Positions 19,780 to 30,780 of a DNA stretch of 64,000 nt are shown here, piece after piece (the first letter of the stretch is position 1; each line of letters begins with the position of its first letter). The stretch comes from Cliona cf. orientalis. Taxonomy: Eukaryota > Porifera > Demospongiae > Clionaida > Clionaidae. A program made the translations under genes and the position numbers. The notes under the pieces were generated by a model. It was not told the origin of the DNA. It searched no databases and worked only from the letters and a program-made list of their open reading frames with translations. The stretch is from positions 6,007,054 through 6,071,053 of the forward strand of contig OZ005694.1 in the NCBI GenBank assembly GCA_963930775.1, written 5' to 3'.

Positions 19780-19961
19780 TTGATTTCCAGGCTCTAATTA
19801 TGCGCCAGTAATTATTTTTTAGTGGTGCATTATGGATACGGTACCCCCTGGGCCTCAGGGCTACAGCCTCAGGTCACTACGGGTACCACTTTGACTCATG
19901 GTAGTCATGGCATCAGTGTAGATTACTAAATATAGTATAGCTGATCAACATTGTTGGACTA

Positions 19962-21153
19962 CAGTGGAACCCCTCTATAACGGCCACCATTGGGGAATGA
20001 GGTAGTGGCCTTTATAGAGGGGTGGCCTTAACTCAGGGGTTTTTTCCATAAATTGATAAAACAACAACACAACTTGAATTATGCAATAAAATATTAAGTA
20101 GGATTAAAATATTCTTTAAGTGTGCTCTGCCTAGCAGAGTTAAGGCTTGTACAGGCTTGGAAATCGTGTCAACCGTGGTGCTGGCTATGGCTTGGAAATA
20201 ATTAGGGTGTCCAACCGAAAATATGAAAGTATGTAAAATCAATCCATCTCAGAATTTTCAGATAGGTCCACCTCTAGGAAAGATGGAAACCACACTGCAA
20301 ATCGGTGACACCCTTAAAAAAGTTTGCGAAAACGCAATATTAAATCACGAGTGCAAGTATCAAAAAACGGTACGTGACCAAAATTATTATACACAAGGGC
20401 AACAGCACCAGCTTCAATGTACACCACTTTTATAGGTTACTTTAAGTGGTTACTAATCGGTACTGTCTAGCACACACCTCGAGTAACCTTCAAAAGCAGT
20501 TCACCTGCAATTGGGTGCCCCTGCCCCTGTGTGCACAATTTTGGTCACGTAGCATTTTTTTGCCTTTGCCCTTATGATTTAATATTGCGTTTCGCGAACT
20601 TTTTCAGGGGCCTCGCCGATTTGTGGTGTGATTTCTATCATACCTAGGGTGGATCTACTCGAAAACACTGAGATGAATTCGTTTTGCATACTTTCACTTT
20701 ATGGGTTGGACACCCTAGGAAATTCCATGCAAATACCACTTTTACGGATCTACATTATACATCGAGCGACTGAAAACTATAGTACATAAGCTAATCTCAG
20801 ATGGCCTATTGTAAACTGTACTGACTGATGATTATTAATAAAAAAAGTAGGTGGAGCTGGCCGTAGTATGAGATCATGCGCACTAATGATCGTTAAAGTG
20901 GGTGGAGCTGGCCGGTGACGACCTTTACCTTGGCTAAAGTGGGTGGAGCTGGCCGTAGTGCGAGGTCAATACGTATTGGTGAGCATCATTTGGGGCCACA
21001 ATACGTGGCCGTTGTACGGAGTAGAGGGGTGGCCGCCAACCAGGGGTTTCTTAAGTACTATCTTATATGGAGATGCAATCGGGACCAAGGTGAGTGGCCG
21101 TTATAGACAGGGCGGCCGCCCATCAGGGGTGGCCGTTAAGAGGGGTTCCACTG
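19962..21153. mobile_element. Tc1/mariner-like non-autonomous element with TA duplication
   Basis: CAGTGGAACCCCTCTATAAC at 19962 and its inverted counterpart GTTAAGAGGGGTTCCACTG at 21153 are flanked by TA on both sides (19960-19961 and 21154-21155). Subterminal GGGTGGCCGTTA-type repeats follow. No transposase frame remains; the interior is occupied by another inverted-repeat element (20203-20717). It belongs to the same superfamily as 10742, 30013 and 40795 but a different subfamily (GGCCACC versus GGACAAG inside the TIR). Confidence 0.75.
20203..20717. mobile_element. Nested foldback element, TAGGGTGTCCAACC ends
   Basis: TAGGGTGTCCAACC (20203) is mirrored by GGTTGGACACCCTA (ends 20717). The arms stay similar for about 200 bp inward (CATCTCAG…, AAATCGG…GA, CGCAATATTAAATCA, ACGTGACCAAAATT are all found inverted on the other side). 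GGAAAT occurs just outside both ends and may be part of the target duplication. It lies inside the Tc1/mariner-like element and is therefore younger than it. Confidence 0.7.
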
Positions 21154-21159
21154 TATTAT

Positions 21160-21485
21160 TATTATTATACTAATAGTCTATGATAGTTACACTGTTGTGG
21201 TAGCTTTGCATGCAGGCCTAGCTATTGGGGTACCAACACCATGTGCATGCCTATATGCTTTCAAAGAAATCTTGTGACGTTCATAAAGGCTCGCCCTAGC
21301 CTCGTGCCCATCCAAACATAATTTGAAAAGGTGGGAATAGGGATGGGCACAAGGCTAGGCTCGCCCCGCACAGATGCATGATTTTCATCGCCACCAGTAT
21401 TATTAAGATGCATGTGTACATGTATGTTATGTTGAACCACTTATTATACATGTATGTGAGAATACAAGATTTATTTCCACTAAAG
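21160..21485. other. Flank of kinase copy 2, similar to intron 4 of copy 1
   Basis: GGGGTACCA…CATGC…GCTTTCAA… and CGCACAGATG…GATTTTCATC follow the order of 8790-8890 in intron 4 of copy 1. This suggests that copy 2 joins an intron-4-like segment directly to exon 6, with exon 5 missing; a dispersed repeat in both places is the alternative. A ~22-bp inverted repeat (GCCCTAGCCTCGTGCCCATCC) also lies at 21292-21360. Confidence 0.4.
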
Positions 21486-22478
21486 GAAATTGAAAACCAA
21501 AGAGATGAAGCTGTGGACCAGCTGGGTCAGCAAATTCAGCGAGAACAGCAGCTGAGTCAGCAAATTCAGCGAGAACAGCAGCTGGATCAGGAATTACGAC
21601 AAGAGCATCGGCAACTCCAGCAGCAGCATGAGCAAGAGCAGCAGCGATCCCAACAGAGGGTGGAGTATGCTGAAGTGAGAGCCAGAGAGGCTGAGGCTCA
21701 GCTACATCAAGTCCAGTTACACTGGGTTATTCCAAGGAATGAGATTGAGCTCACTGAGGAGATACTGGGCCAGGGAGCTTGGGGGAAGGTCAAGGTAGCC
21801 AAGTTCAGGGGAACCCGTGTCGCTGTAAAATGCTACCACCAGATTCTTCTCTCTGAGCACAACCTTCGACTGTTTCGTCGTGAGATTAGCATGGCCGCTC
21901 GTCTTCGCCACCCCAACCTGGTCCAGTTCATTGGAGCTTCAATAGAGGGAGAGCTGATTCTTGTGACAGAGCTGATGACAACAAGCCTAGGAGCTCTGAT
22001 GCACCGTGGACCACTCAGTGAAGCCAACATCACCTCCATCAGCCTGGACGTAGTTCGAGCCCTCAACTACCTCCACCTGATGCAGCCACACCCCATCATC
22101 CATCGAGACATCTGCAGCGGTAATGTTCTCCTTGACCCACTCCCAGAGGACTGCTGGAAAGCCAAAGTCTCCGACTATGGTTCAGTCAATCTTCTCCAGC
22201 ACCTGACCACAGCTCATCCTGGGAATCCCTTCTATGCAGCCCCTGAATCCAAGGACCCCGAATTACAGACGGCAAAGATGGACATCTACAGCTTTGGTGT
22301 TCTCCTAGCAGAGATGCTGACCAATGAGCTACCAGAGAAGAAAGATCATCATCGACAGATCCTCAAGATCTCTGTGGAACGACCAAACTTTGTTGAACTA
22401 GTTAGGCAATGTCTTAGTGAGGAAGGAGACCATCGCCCCTCTGCTCAAGATATAATGACACAGCTTAGTGATGAGTGA
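21486..22478 (+). CDS. TKL kinase with long coiled coil, copy 2 (exon 6 only, no kelch exons)
   Basis: The exon starts after the same CTAAAG acceptor as the other copies and is open for 330 codons. The coiled coil is longer than in copy 1 through a tandem repeat (QQIQREQQLSQQIQREQQLD). Kinase motifs are complete: GQGAWGKV, AVK, HRDICSGNV, DYG, APES, DIYSFGV. AVK is closer to the canonical VAIK than AAK in copy 1. No kelch exon lies in the 9.5 kb upstream, so it is either a dead duplicate with an intact exon or a kelch-less kinase with its own start. An in-frame ATG at 21378 with a hydrophobic lead is possible but would read through the normal intron. Expression cannot be judged from sequence. 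Confidence 0.6.
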   Translation, partial: EIENQRDEAVDQLGQQIQREQQLSQQIQREQQLDQELRQEHRQLQQQHEQEQQRSQQRVEYAEVRAREAEAQLHQVQLHWVIPRNEIELTEEILGQGAWGKVKVAKFRGTRVAVKCYHQILLSEHNLRLFRREISMAARLRHPNLVQFIGASIEGELILVTELMTTSLGALMHRGPLSEANITSISLDVVRALNYLHLMQPHPIIHRDICSGNVLLDPLPEDCWKAKVSDYGSVNLLQHLTTAHPGNPFYAAPESKDPELQTAKMDIYSFGVLLAEMLTNELPEKKDHHRQILKISVERPNFVELVRQCLSEEGDHRPSAQDIMTQLSDE

Positions 22479-22825
22479 GTATCATGGTGATAATGTAGCA
22501 TTACTTAGTGATGTTTTGTACCCTAGAAATTCTGAATTCCAAGTGATAAATTCCCTTTCCTGTAAAAAAATGTGGTAGTTAGTGGTTATATAATATATTC
22601 AGTGGGCTATGATCATCATAGCAATTTTGTATACACCTCTTGGTTATTTTACTAATAATATTGTCTAATAATTACTGCAATATCACCACATTACATTGTA
22701 CACTAGCGGCTAACTCATTAACTATATACCACTGCATATTAATGTCGACTCAAGAATCTGTATTATTATAATATTATTATATACTATAGCAGTTGATTTT
22801 CCTATCTGCTATAGAGACTATGTAA

Positions 22826-23452
22826 GATCAGGCTCCATCTGAACCCACTAGAAAGTGCATTGTCAGCATAATATTGAAGTCACTATCATAGATAGCGGCT
22901 GGCATAATTTTGAGCATAATAGGTGTGTGTAAGCATTTGAGAATTATACTAGCATTATAGGCATAAACTGGCATAATTTTGAAAATTTTAGGGCACACAA
23001 TCACAAGTAGCTATAGATAGCAATAATCGAACTTTATCACAATGCATGGACTGGTAAAGGGTTGATCAATCAGCTGGTAGCTACCCACTTTCATATCCGA
23101 ACACTGAAATTGTTGCAGTTTCATGTCTCATATCATCAGTTTTTGTTATATTATAATAATAATATATTATAATATTATTATAATTGGCTCAATTTGAGCA
23201 ATAATATTATATTGCATGGGTACACTAGCTTCTTGAGCATTGCTAGGGATTTTTTTGTGCATTTGAGAATAGGCTAGCAATATAGGGAAAAACTTAGCAT
23301 AATTTACCTATCTCTAGCCATAGACTCTAACAGAGAATTGGTACTGTTTTCAACACTACCCACTCATCCCATATGGGATTCAGATTGCCGCTGATGTTCC
23401 TGGTGGTTTTGTCTCTGAGATTCCACTGCAATTATCTCCAAGTATGGATCAC
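22826..23452 (-). pseudogene. C2-domain exon remnant, unit 2 (split by a 427-bp insertion)
   Basis: On the minus strand, SDPYLEIIAVES is followed by a frameshift and an out-of-frame NLNP-WDEW segment, which aligns with the intact C2 exon at 58633-58906. The second half (22826-22891) is separated from the first (23324-23452) by an insertion with CATAG duplicated at its borders. A remnant resembling the astacin Met-turn region (YGDSY…) lies at about 23680-23725. Confidence 0.6.
22892..23318. mobile_element. 427-bp insertion within the C2 remnant, 5-bp duplication
   Basis: CATAG at 22887-22891 is repeated at 23319-23323, and the intact copy at 58755-58770 shows the uninterrupted sequence. The insert is AT-rich with repeated GGCATAATTTTGA/AGCATAAT motifs; clear TIRs were not found, so the class is unknown. 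Confidence 0.5.
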
Positions 23453-23730
23453 TGTTGTTCCATAGGTCGTCTGTGTCTGGTAAAATCATAAAAATAATAA
23501 TTGAGGATGCCAAAGAGTATACCATGGCCATAGTAAGAACATGGGGACAATAAAGACTGTTAGCCTGGATGATCACAGATGTTTAAATCATTCAATTTCT
23601 TCTCCTTGCTTATAATGATAGGGCATACACTAATTAGCTAGTGTATGCCCTATCATTATTGGTGACTCACAGTTGTCTCTGACAAAGGATGTAGCTATCA
23701 CCATAATACTATACCACGAAGCTGCACATG

Positions 23731-23882
23731 ATCTAGTTCCAGGGGTGACACAAGAAGGAGGTCGTACCGGAGCCAAGAGGCACCAGTCCCTTCAACCTCC
23801 AACCTCCCCCAGGAGTGGAATGCGTCTAGTACGACCTCTGGACCCTCACAAACACTCCCCCACCCAGGACACACTCAACTAG
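23731..23882 (+). pseudogene. Last exon of gene X, unit 3 copy (damaged)
   Basis: Retains PVPGVT, GAKRHQSLQPPTSPRSG and RLVRPLDPHKHSPTQDTLN but has lost the VREGGRIMC segment in part (reads TQEGGRTGAKRH). Its 3' end is interrupted by the repeat block that starts at about 23880. The displaced tail (AACAAACAATAAATCACTC) resumes at 24676. Confidence 0.5.
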
Positions 23883-24676
23883 AGCTCTGTAGAGCACATA
23901 CCCCGCGCGCTCTGCAATACTCTGCAATATTGCAACTTGGGCAAAGCTGTTTTATGACTTGACGACCCTTTCAACACTGAGCTTGAGCATGCGCAGTTGC
24001 ATCAGCATACTAAAAGAGTGGGTGTGGTCGACAAACCACAGGCATGCAGAACAGAAAATGCACGATTTGTAGCACTAGTAAGCCTTTTTGAGCAATTCGA
24101 AGCGCGTACAAACCAGTTTTTCACCGATATCTATCGATTGGTTGTGCTTACAACACGCACAGACGCCTAGAACTCGAGATCTGGCGATTTTCGTGCCGAC
24201 GACAACTACAACTACAACTAGAGCTCTATAGAGCACATACCCCGCGCGCCCTGTAGCCACTCTAGCGTAGTATTGCAATACTATGAGGCACACATGTAGC
24301 GGTTTCATGACGTGACGACCCTTTACAACACAGTGCTTGAGCATGCGCAGTCGCATCCGCATACTAAAAGAGTGGGTGTGGTCGATAAACCACAGGCATG
24401 CTGAACAGAAAATGCACGATTTGTAGAACTAGTAAGCTTTTTCGAGAAATTCGAAGCGCGTACAAACCATTTTTTCACCGATATCTACCGATTGGTTGTG
24501 CTTATAGCACGCACAGACGCCTAGAACTCGAGATCTGGCGATTTTCGTGCCGACGACGACAACGACAACAGACATACAAACCGATTGCTTTACCCCTAGC
24601 GCATGCGCGCGGGGTAACAACAACAACAGACATACAAACCGATTGCTTTACCCCTTGCGCATGCGCGCGGGGTAAT
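23880..24676. mobile_element. Tandem pair of hairpin-ended elements
   Basis: One copy covers about 23880-24218 and a second 24219-24617. A third 3' end (GCGCATGCGCGCGGGGTAA) lies at 24650-24676. The unit starts CTAGAGCTCTATAGAGCACA, contains TGACGACCCTTTAC (24313) and GAGTGGGTGTGGTCGA, and ends in a TTACCCC…GCGCATGCGC…GGGGTAA hairpin. The second copy is nearly identical to the inverted copy at 46953-47356. No coding capacity. The ends are hairpins and not classic TIRs; class unassigned. Confidence 0.65.
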
Positions 24677-25498
24677 AACAAACAATAAATCACTCAAGTC
24701 ACATAGAATAATCCTAGCCTATTGTGGAGACAAATTAAAATTAATAATAATATTATGAAATCATTTATACGCATGCGCTATGTGTACATGCATACAATTG
24801 TGGGTGTGGTATTTTGGGTAGCCATGCTGAGAGCTCTTGGTTTGAAGCGGCCCTATGAACCAAAGCCAAGGGAACTCCACTGTGCTGGTGCAATTCGAGG
24901 AGAGTTGCTTGTCTTTGCTGGTTGGACAGTAGACTTTGGCAAGACCAAGGAAGAGTTGTCATCCACTATCCAAGTCTTTGATCAGTATCTTGAACAGTGG
25001 AGGCAGCTACAGACCACAGGCTGTCCACCCAAAGGACTGTATGATGGTGGCTGCTGTGTTTCTCCAAGTGGTGATCTGTACGTGTATGGGGGCAGAGATG
25101 GATCCAATTATCATGCTGGAATCTACAAGTTGTCCTCTGAGAAATGGAGTCAGTTGTCAGGTGAATCAGATGTGAATGGTCCAATGAAGAAGGTCGGATG
25201 TGGAATGGTCTTTTTTACCAAGAAGAAAGTAGCTATCATTGGAGGCTATGGTCCACCACCTGCCTCACTCCAGCCTGGAGCATCATTCGTCAAGAATGAA
25301 CTCTACAGTGATGGACGAGGATGGACAAATGAAATCCATATTTTTGATACCGATGAATGTGAGCTAAAGTAGCCATACACAGTCACTGTTAGCATAAGTT
25401 CCATGTATCCTCAGGTGTCTGGTCCTCCCCTGCCATCAGTGGTACTAGACCTCCTCCCTATTCTGCCTTCTCTCTCACCAGCATTGATGACTACAGGG

Positions 25499-26856
25499 TG
25501 TAACGACGCAAATGCGATCCCGACCCGTTCGCGATACGCCGGTGTAGTAGAGAAATGGGCCCCCCATAGTTTTGGGTCCCCCCGGTCCCATATCTCTAGT
25601 GATATACGCCCCCAGGCCTCATATCGCTAGAGATATGCGACCCCGTACCAGGTACTATATCACTAGCGATATAGGGCCCGCGTAGGGATATGCACCCCCC
25701 GTCCCCCCAGCTCCAGAATCATATTATTGCTGCTTCTTGTCACTTATTTGCGGATCAGCAAGTTTAACTTCCTTATGACTCTAGCAGGTAATGTTAGCTA
25801 CTCAGTTACAATGATGATCGTCGCCTCTCCGCCGCACGGTGATTGAATCAAGCCACACCCCTTCGACATACGATAACTCGGAGGTCAGTTCCCATTGTGA
25901 AGTAGCTAGAGCTTCTTTTCTAGTCCCATGAAGTCAGACCCCTATATATTCGAGTATCTGGACTCTATACAGTCTCGTAAAAACGCTATATAGATCTAAC
26001 AATTATTATCTCGATGCTTTGCGCAGCGTACATGAATTAAAATTGCACATCAAATAAATTAGTAGACTACCATCGACTCTGGCTCGTTCTGGCTCACGAT
26101 TAAAGGTATTGTTCCACTATATATACAGCCGATTACATTCGTGCAAATGGGATGTGGCAGAACGGTCGAAGTAGACGTATACACCAGACTACATCAAAGA
26201 TGATCGAAGGTTTGCTACAGTGAATTATGCAAGTTATGGCCACGACGCTCGTGATGTAGGCGACGAAGCGAGTACGAGGGCAGCCATGGACGCTGTTACT
26301 ACGCCTTCCTAAGGCGCTTCGTCACACATAGGGCTAGGGGGGTCCATATCACTGGGAGGGTCCAAACCTCTAGATATATAGGGCCGGGGGGCCCATTTCA
26401 CGGGGGGTACCATATCGATCTTACACCGGTACGTACGCCGCCGCGATCACTGGACGACATGGATGGGAGGGGCTGGGAGGTCAGGGGATGGGTTGCGAAT
26501 GGTTAGCAGAGTTAGTGTGGGAGGGGCTGGGAGGTCTGGGGATGGGTGCGAATGGTTAGCAGGGTTAGTCTCTAGGGTTTGTGTATACGTGGACTGGAGG
26601 GGCTGGGAGGTCTGGAGCTGGGTTGTGAACGGTTAGCAGGGTTAGTGTGGGAGGGGCTGGGTTGTGTAGGGTTTGTCTATAAAATGGTTGAAATGACGGC
26701 TGCCAGCAGCAACAACGGTTGTGGCCGAGTGCTTGGGCTCTTATGTATGGGACAGAATAGAGCGGGTTTGAATCTAGCCATACACTTTGACTTTTTTCTT
26801 TTTTTTTCCCTGTTGAATTTTTCTAAGTGATGATAGATCGCATTTGCGTCGTAACA
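25499..26856. mobile_element. 1,358-bp TIR transposon inside a kelch exon (copy 3)
   Basis: The left end TGTAACGACGCAAATGCGAT (25499) matches the inverted right end ATCGCATTTGCGTCGTAACA (26856) with one mismatch. CAGGG is duplicated at the borders (25494-25498, 26857-26861). Removing the insert restores the exon 2 reading GACTACAGGGCTCTCAT. Subterminal inverted blocks with ATATCNCTAGNGATAT palindromes and GGGCCCCCC tracts occur inside both ends. No transposase frame seen; 5-bp duplication; superfamily unassigned. Confidence 0.8.
26459..26670 (+). repeat. Minisatellite, ~55-65-bp unit, inside the transposon
   Basis: GGAGGGGCTGGGAGGTC… followed by GGATGGG…CGAA(T/C)GGTTAGCAG and GTTAGTGTGGG repeats three to four times with small length changes. 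It is confined to the transposon interior, G-rich on the + strand. Confidence 0.7.
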
Positions 26857-29184
26857 CAGGGCTCTCATATTTGGAGGAAGGGAAGGAGTGCATTCAATCA
26901 CCACCGTACAATCAGAACCTCTGAAATCTACCTTATTTACTTCCAGACACTGGTACAATAATAGCGCTCATACACCTATACGGTATAGTGAGAACTTGCT
27001 TACTTTTTAGCAAGCAAAATTTATTGAATACATGTATAAGGCTATGCAGATTATAACGTTACTATCATACAGTGTCCAATCTCCTCTGATCATTCCTATA
27101 CAATCATGTTTTGCCATACAGATTATTACCAAACTGGAGAGACAAGAGAGAGAGCCATGGCCAGTTGGAAGATCAGGCCATGCTGCTTGCTGCCTTGGCT
27201 TTGGTAGCCAGCACCCTCACCTGCTAGTCACTGGTGGATGGGATAATGATGACAAGACTCTGAGAGATGCCTGGTTATTTAACGTGACCAACAGAAGGTG
27301 GAAGGAGGTCAGTGGAGTATGTGGGTGATGAATAGGACAATTATTCAACACCATTAGATTAGTACCTACATATGTACGTGTATTATGAGACAATTTCACA
27401 TCCCCTTAAAGTGCCTGGGGACCAGGGTATAATGATCCTTAGCTGATGCTACGTAAAATTAATGTACATGTATTATATTATTAGGCCACTTCAACTGCTA
27501 TTGTTGTTTCACTGGCCCGACTGACCCTCTGATTTGCAGATTTGAAAAGAAAATAAAAATGACGTAAATGCTTAAGTGCGCATGCGCAATGGCATTAATT
27601 AATGCTTGGCCCAGTGTATCTATTAAACGAGGTGGATCGCCAGTCGTTTCTCATAAGATTGTTAAGTGCGAGTGGACAGATACACTTGGGGCGATCGTAG
27701 AGAGGGTGGATCCGAGTTTGAGCCACAACAAATCAGCAACTCTAATTGCTTTTTTTTTCAAACCGACCTACCGACCCTGAACTTTTGTCTGGTATGCCCG
27801 TGAAACAACTATTGCAGTTGAAGTGGCCTTACGCTGGTAAATTAATAAGAACTGATATTATTATGTCATATCTCATTGTTATTTATTACTACATGTCATG
27901 TCATACATGTATACCAGCTAACACTGCCTGATGAAATTCAGTTGACAAGGTGGGGACACTCAGTGACAGCTATTTCTCTGGCACCAGGTCTCACTGAGGT
28001 CACTATGTTTGGCGGTTCAAGTTCTGTCCGCATAGATGACTGTATAGCAGCAACTATCATTATGACATTTGGTGAGTTGAATCTTTGCTGGATGATTGGA
28101 GGGGGGAGGGGGGATTGGACCTACATGCCAGTCCCTCGATCCTGCAAGAGTGAAAAAGAGTCTGGTAAATATAAATCCCCAGATAGAGTATAAATTATTA
28201 TGATCAAGGGCCTGATATGACCAATAGAATTAAGGTGCTAAACTGAAAAGGCAGATCTTATCTTAGTGTATACATTATGCTTAATTTGTGGTCATGTTCG
28301 ATGATGTCACATGCATCCCAAGGGCCAAGGGGACGAGTGGATGACCTGGTTTTCATACAGGACTAGTAGCTAATTATTATGAATGTACATTTTAATTTTA
28401 TTCAGAATATTCGGAGAGCATATGGCATTTGATGGGTGTGGCTAAAACTGACCAGTTGGGGTCAAAGGAGAGAATCCAGGAGAAGATTGAAAAGATTAAG
28501 AACAGCTCCAGCAGTGTCCAGTGGTGATGGAGCTGAAGTAGAAGGCTTGAGGGACGCCTTGAGGGCTGTACAGATGAGGGAGAGGGAGCTACAGCAACAG
28601 CTGGAAGATGCTAACATGAGAGTGGAGCAAGAGAGGGAAAGAAATACGGTAACAGCTAATAATAATTAGCTATTATGTTACTGTTTGCGTGATAAGTAAG
28701 TAACTTCGAGAGGTAGTAGGCTAGTAAGCTCAACACTTAAATATCTGCACAGCGAAATACATGCCAGTAAAACCACTGGCAATAGATAATGAGATAGCCA
28801 TGACTCAACCATCCCCAAGCTTCTATTCTTCATTGTGCAATATGGCATAGTACAACATTGAGAAGCTGGGAATATAGGGGCCTGGGTAACATAATTCCTA
28901 TAGCTAGATAAAGTTTTAAGTTTCATGTTTGTGGGGCTTATGTGTCACTACAGCACTACAGCACTATGCACCCTTATTAGTATGTGTGTGTATGTGTGCG
29001 TGGGGGCGGGGGGTATGTACAGACCTTTTTTGTATGGCCAGTGAAAATATCTGATCAAAGTGAAATTTGACTGGACATTTACATCAAATCCCCGGATACC
29101 CATGTACATTAATTATAGTAGGGTATGTTGTGTAATACTACAGTACATGCATAGAATACTACCAGCAGATGAATAGCTACTGAG

Positions 29185-29226
29185 TCATTGTGGTCAGTGT
29201 AGTTGCAACTACACTGACCACAATGA
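29185..29226. repeat. Perfect 42-bp palindrome
   Basis: TCATTGTGGTCAGTGTAGTT followed directly, around a central GC, by its exact reverse complement; no spacer. It lies 45 bp before the hairpin-family element. It would extrude as a cruciform and could be a tiny foldback element or a transposon footprint. Confidence 0.8.
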
Positions 29227-29270
29227 CCCACCAATTATTAGTGGGTGCTAGGCCCACCCTAAGCCAGCCT

Positions 29271-29904
29271 TAACCCTCGGCGCATGCGTGAGGGTTACTG
29301 TAGTCGTTCTGTGCGTCTGTCTGTCTGTCTGTTACCACGCTAACTGCTACATACCTCGTTTGCGAGTCCAAACTGCGATGTTATAACATTCCTTATGGCG
29401 TTCCAAACACATGATTTGTGTGGATTTCGTAGAAAACGCTTTATTGGCCAGTTTTGGCGTCATTTACTGATTCTAAGCTTCTTGACTTCCTTCTGCCCAG
29501 CGCTCTGCTATGACTTTACGTATAAATAGAACGTTATGTGTCTCGCGCTATATACGGCATAGGCCCATTATACGCATGCACGTGCGATGGTTACGAGGGT
29601 GGGGTCTGGGGAGCTACACTCGCTCTCAGTCTAGAATACTTTTAGCATCTATGGTTTGCCCAGCGAAGCGTGTGTCATTATCAAGCTCGCAGTTTTCAGA
29701 GATGGATAATATACTCTACACAAGCTACAGTCAAGTCACATTCCCAAACCGCATCCCTCATTCATCAAAATGGGAGGGTTAATGCATGCTAACCTACGAA
29801 GTCAATGCGGTTTGCCTGCATCGCCTAATATTGTATTCTTGCCTAATTGTGAGACAAGTGCCATACAGCGCACCGAGGGTTTTGGGCTCTAGAGAGCTCT
29901 AGTT
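29271..29904. mobile_element. Diverged relative of the hairpin-ended family
   Basis: Starts TAACCCTCGGCGCATGCGTG / AGGGTTA (hairpin) followed by TGCGTCTGTCTGTCTGT, and ends GAGGGTTTTGGGCTCTAGAG / AGCTCTAGTT. These termini match those of 46953-47356 in order, while the interior (about 630 bp) is different. It sits in intron 5 of kinase copy 3. Confidence 0.5.
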
Positions 29905-30012
29905 GACACAGTGACAGCTACTACAGTGCAGCCTAAGCAGGATGCTACATACTGGCTATTTTTTCTGGAAAATGTCTGATGTCCAACTGTTATCATAAAA
30001 TCTGTATGTATA

Positions 30013-30780
30013 CAGTGGAACCTCTTTATAACGGACAAGTTGGTGCATGAAATTCCGTTATTCAGAGGTGTCCTTTATTGAGAGGTTTCATCATAATAGT
30101 GTTCATTTAACTCCTTACATGGTTAAAATAGGTTATACATTCAAAAATGAAACCTGACACATCAAGACATCTACATTATAGTCTGGGTGCCCAGACTTTG
30201 AATGCACAGTCTTTCTGAGGAATAGCTAGTGCATGCGTATGAAGTCGCATTGTGGAAGCCAGATATAGCCTGGCACTTCCAGGCAATATCCAGCAAATGA
30301 GCTCCTCTACAGTCTTTAAATTGTTATTGCAGAGATGCCATATGCACAGCAAGTAGTGACCAATTTTTGTACTCTTGCCAGTCTTAGCATTACGCCATGA
30401 CCTTTGATCACGTCCCCTGTCAAAGCCCAGCGTTATGCCATGCTTGCCCTTGACCTCACCCCTTGTCGACTATCGGAGGTGTGTCAGTATGAGTTGGTGC
30501 AAGTCTTCTTGTCCGTTATCCAGAGTTTAGAGGTGTCCACTATTTCACTATTTAGGGGATTCAGATAGTCTCGCTATGACTCAGACCTAACTTTCCGCAG
30601 CACCAGATGTATTGCATCACCAGCAGGGAAGTTAGGTCTGGGTGATAGCAAGACTAGGGTTCAGACTACATGTATATATTAGTTATAATATAGGAAGATC
30701 GGCCAGTGCAAAGGCCAGATGTCCGTTAGATGGAGGTGTTTGCTACTGCTTTGGAGTGTCCGTTATAAGAGGTTCCATTG
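30013..30780. mobile_element. Tc1/mariner-like MITE in intron 5 of copy 3
   Basis: CAGTGGAACCTCTTTATAAC at 30013 (preceded by TA) and GTTATAAGAGGTTCCATTG ending 30780 form inverted ends; the right TA has decayed to CA. The interior holds TCCGTTATTCAGAGGTGTCC and GTGTCCGTTA subterminal repeats and no transposase. Partial orthologous pieces are in copy 1 (10742) and copy 4 (about 40530-40835). 30570-30655 contains a further inverted repeat (AGACCTAACTT…AAGTTAGGTCT). Confidence 0.7.

Noticed and set aside
27568-27780. Short frame in intron 3 of copy 3 (start MLKCACAMALINAWPSV)
   Set aside because: Flanked by inverted AGTTGAAGTGGCC / GGCCACTTCAACT sequences at 27482-27825, so it is interior of a small inverted-repeat insertion.
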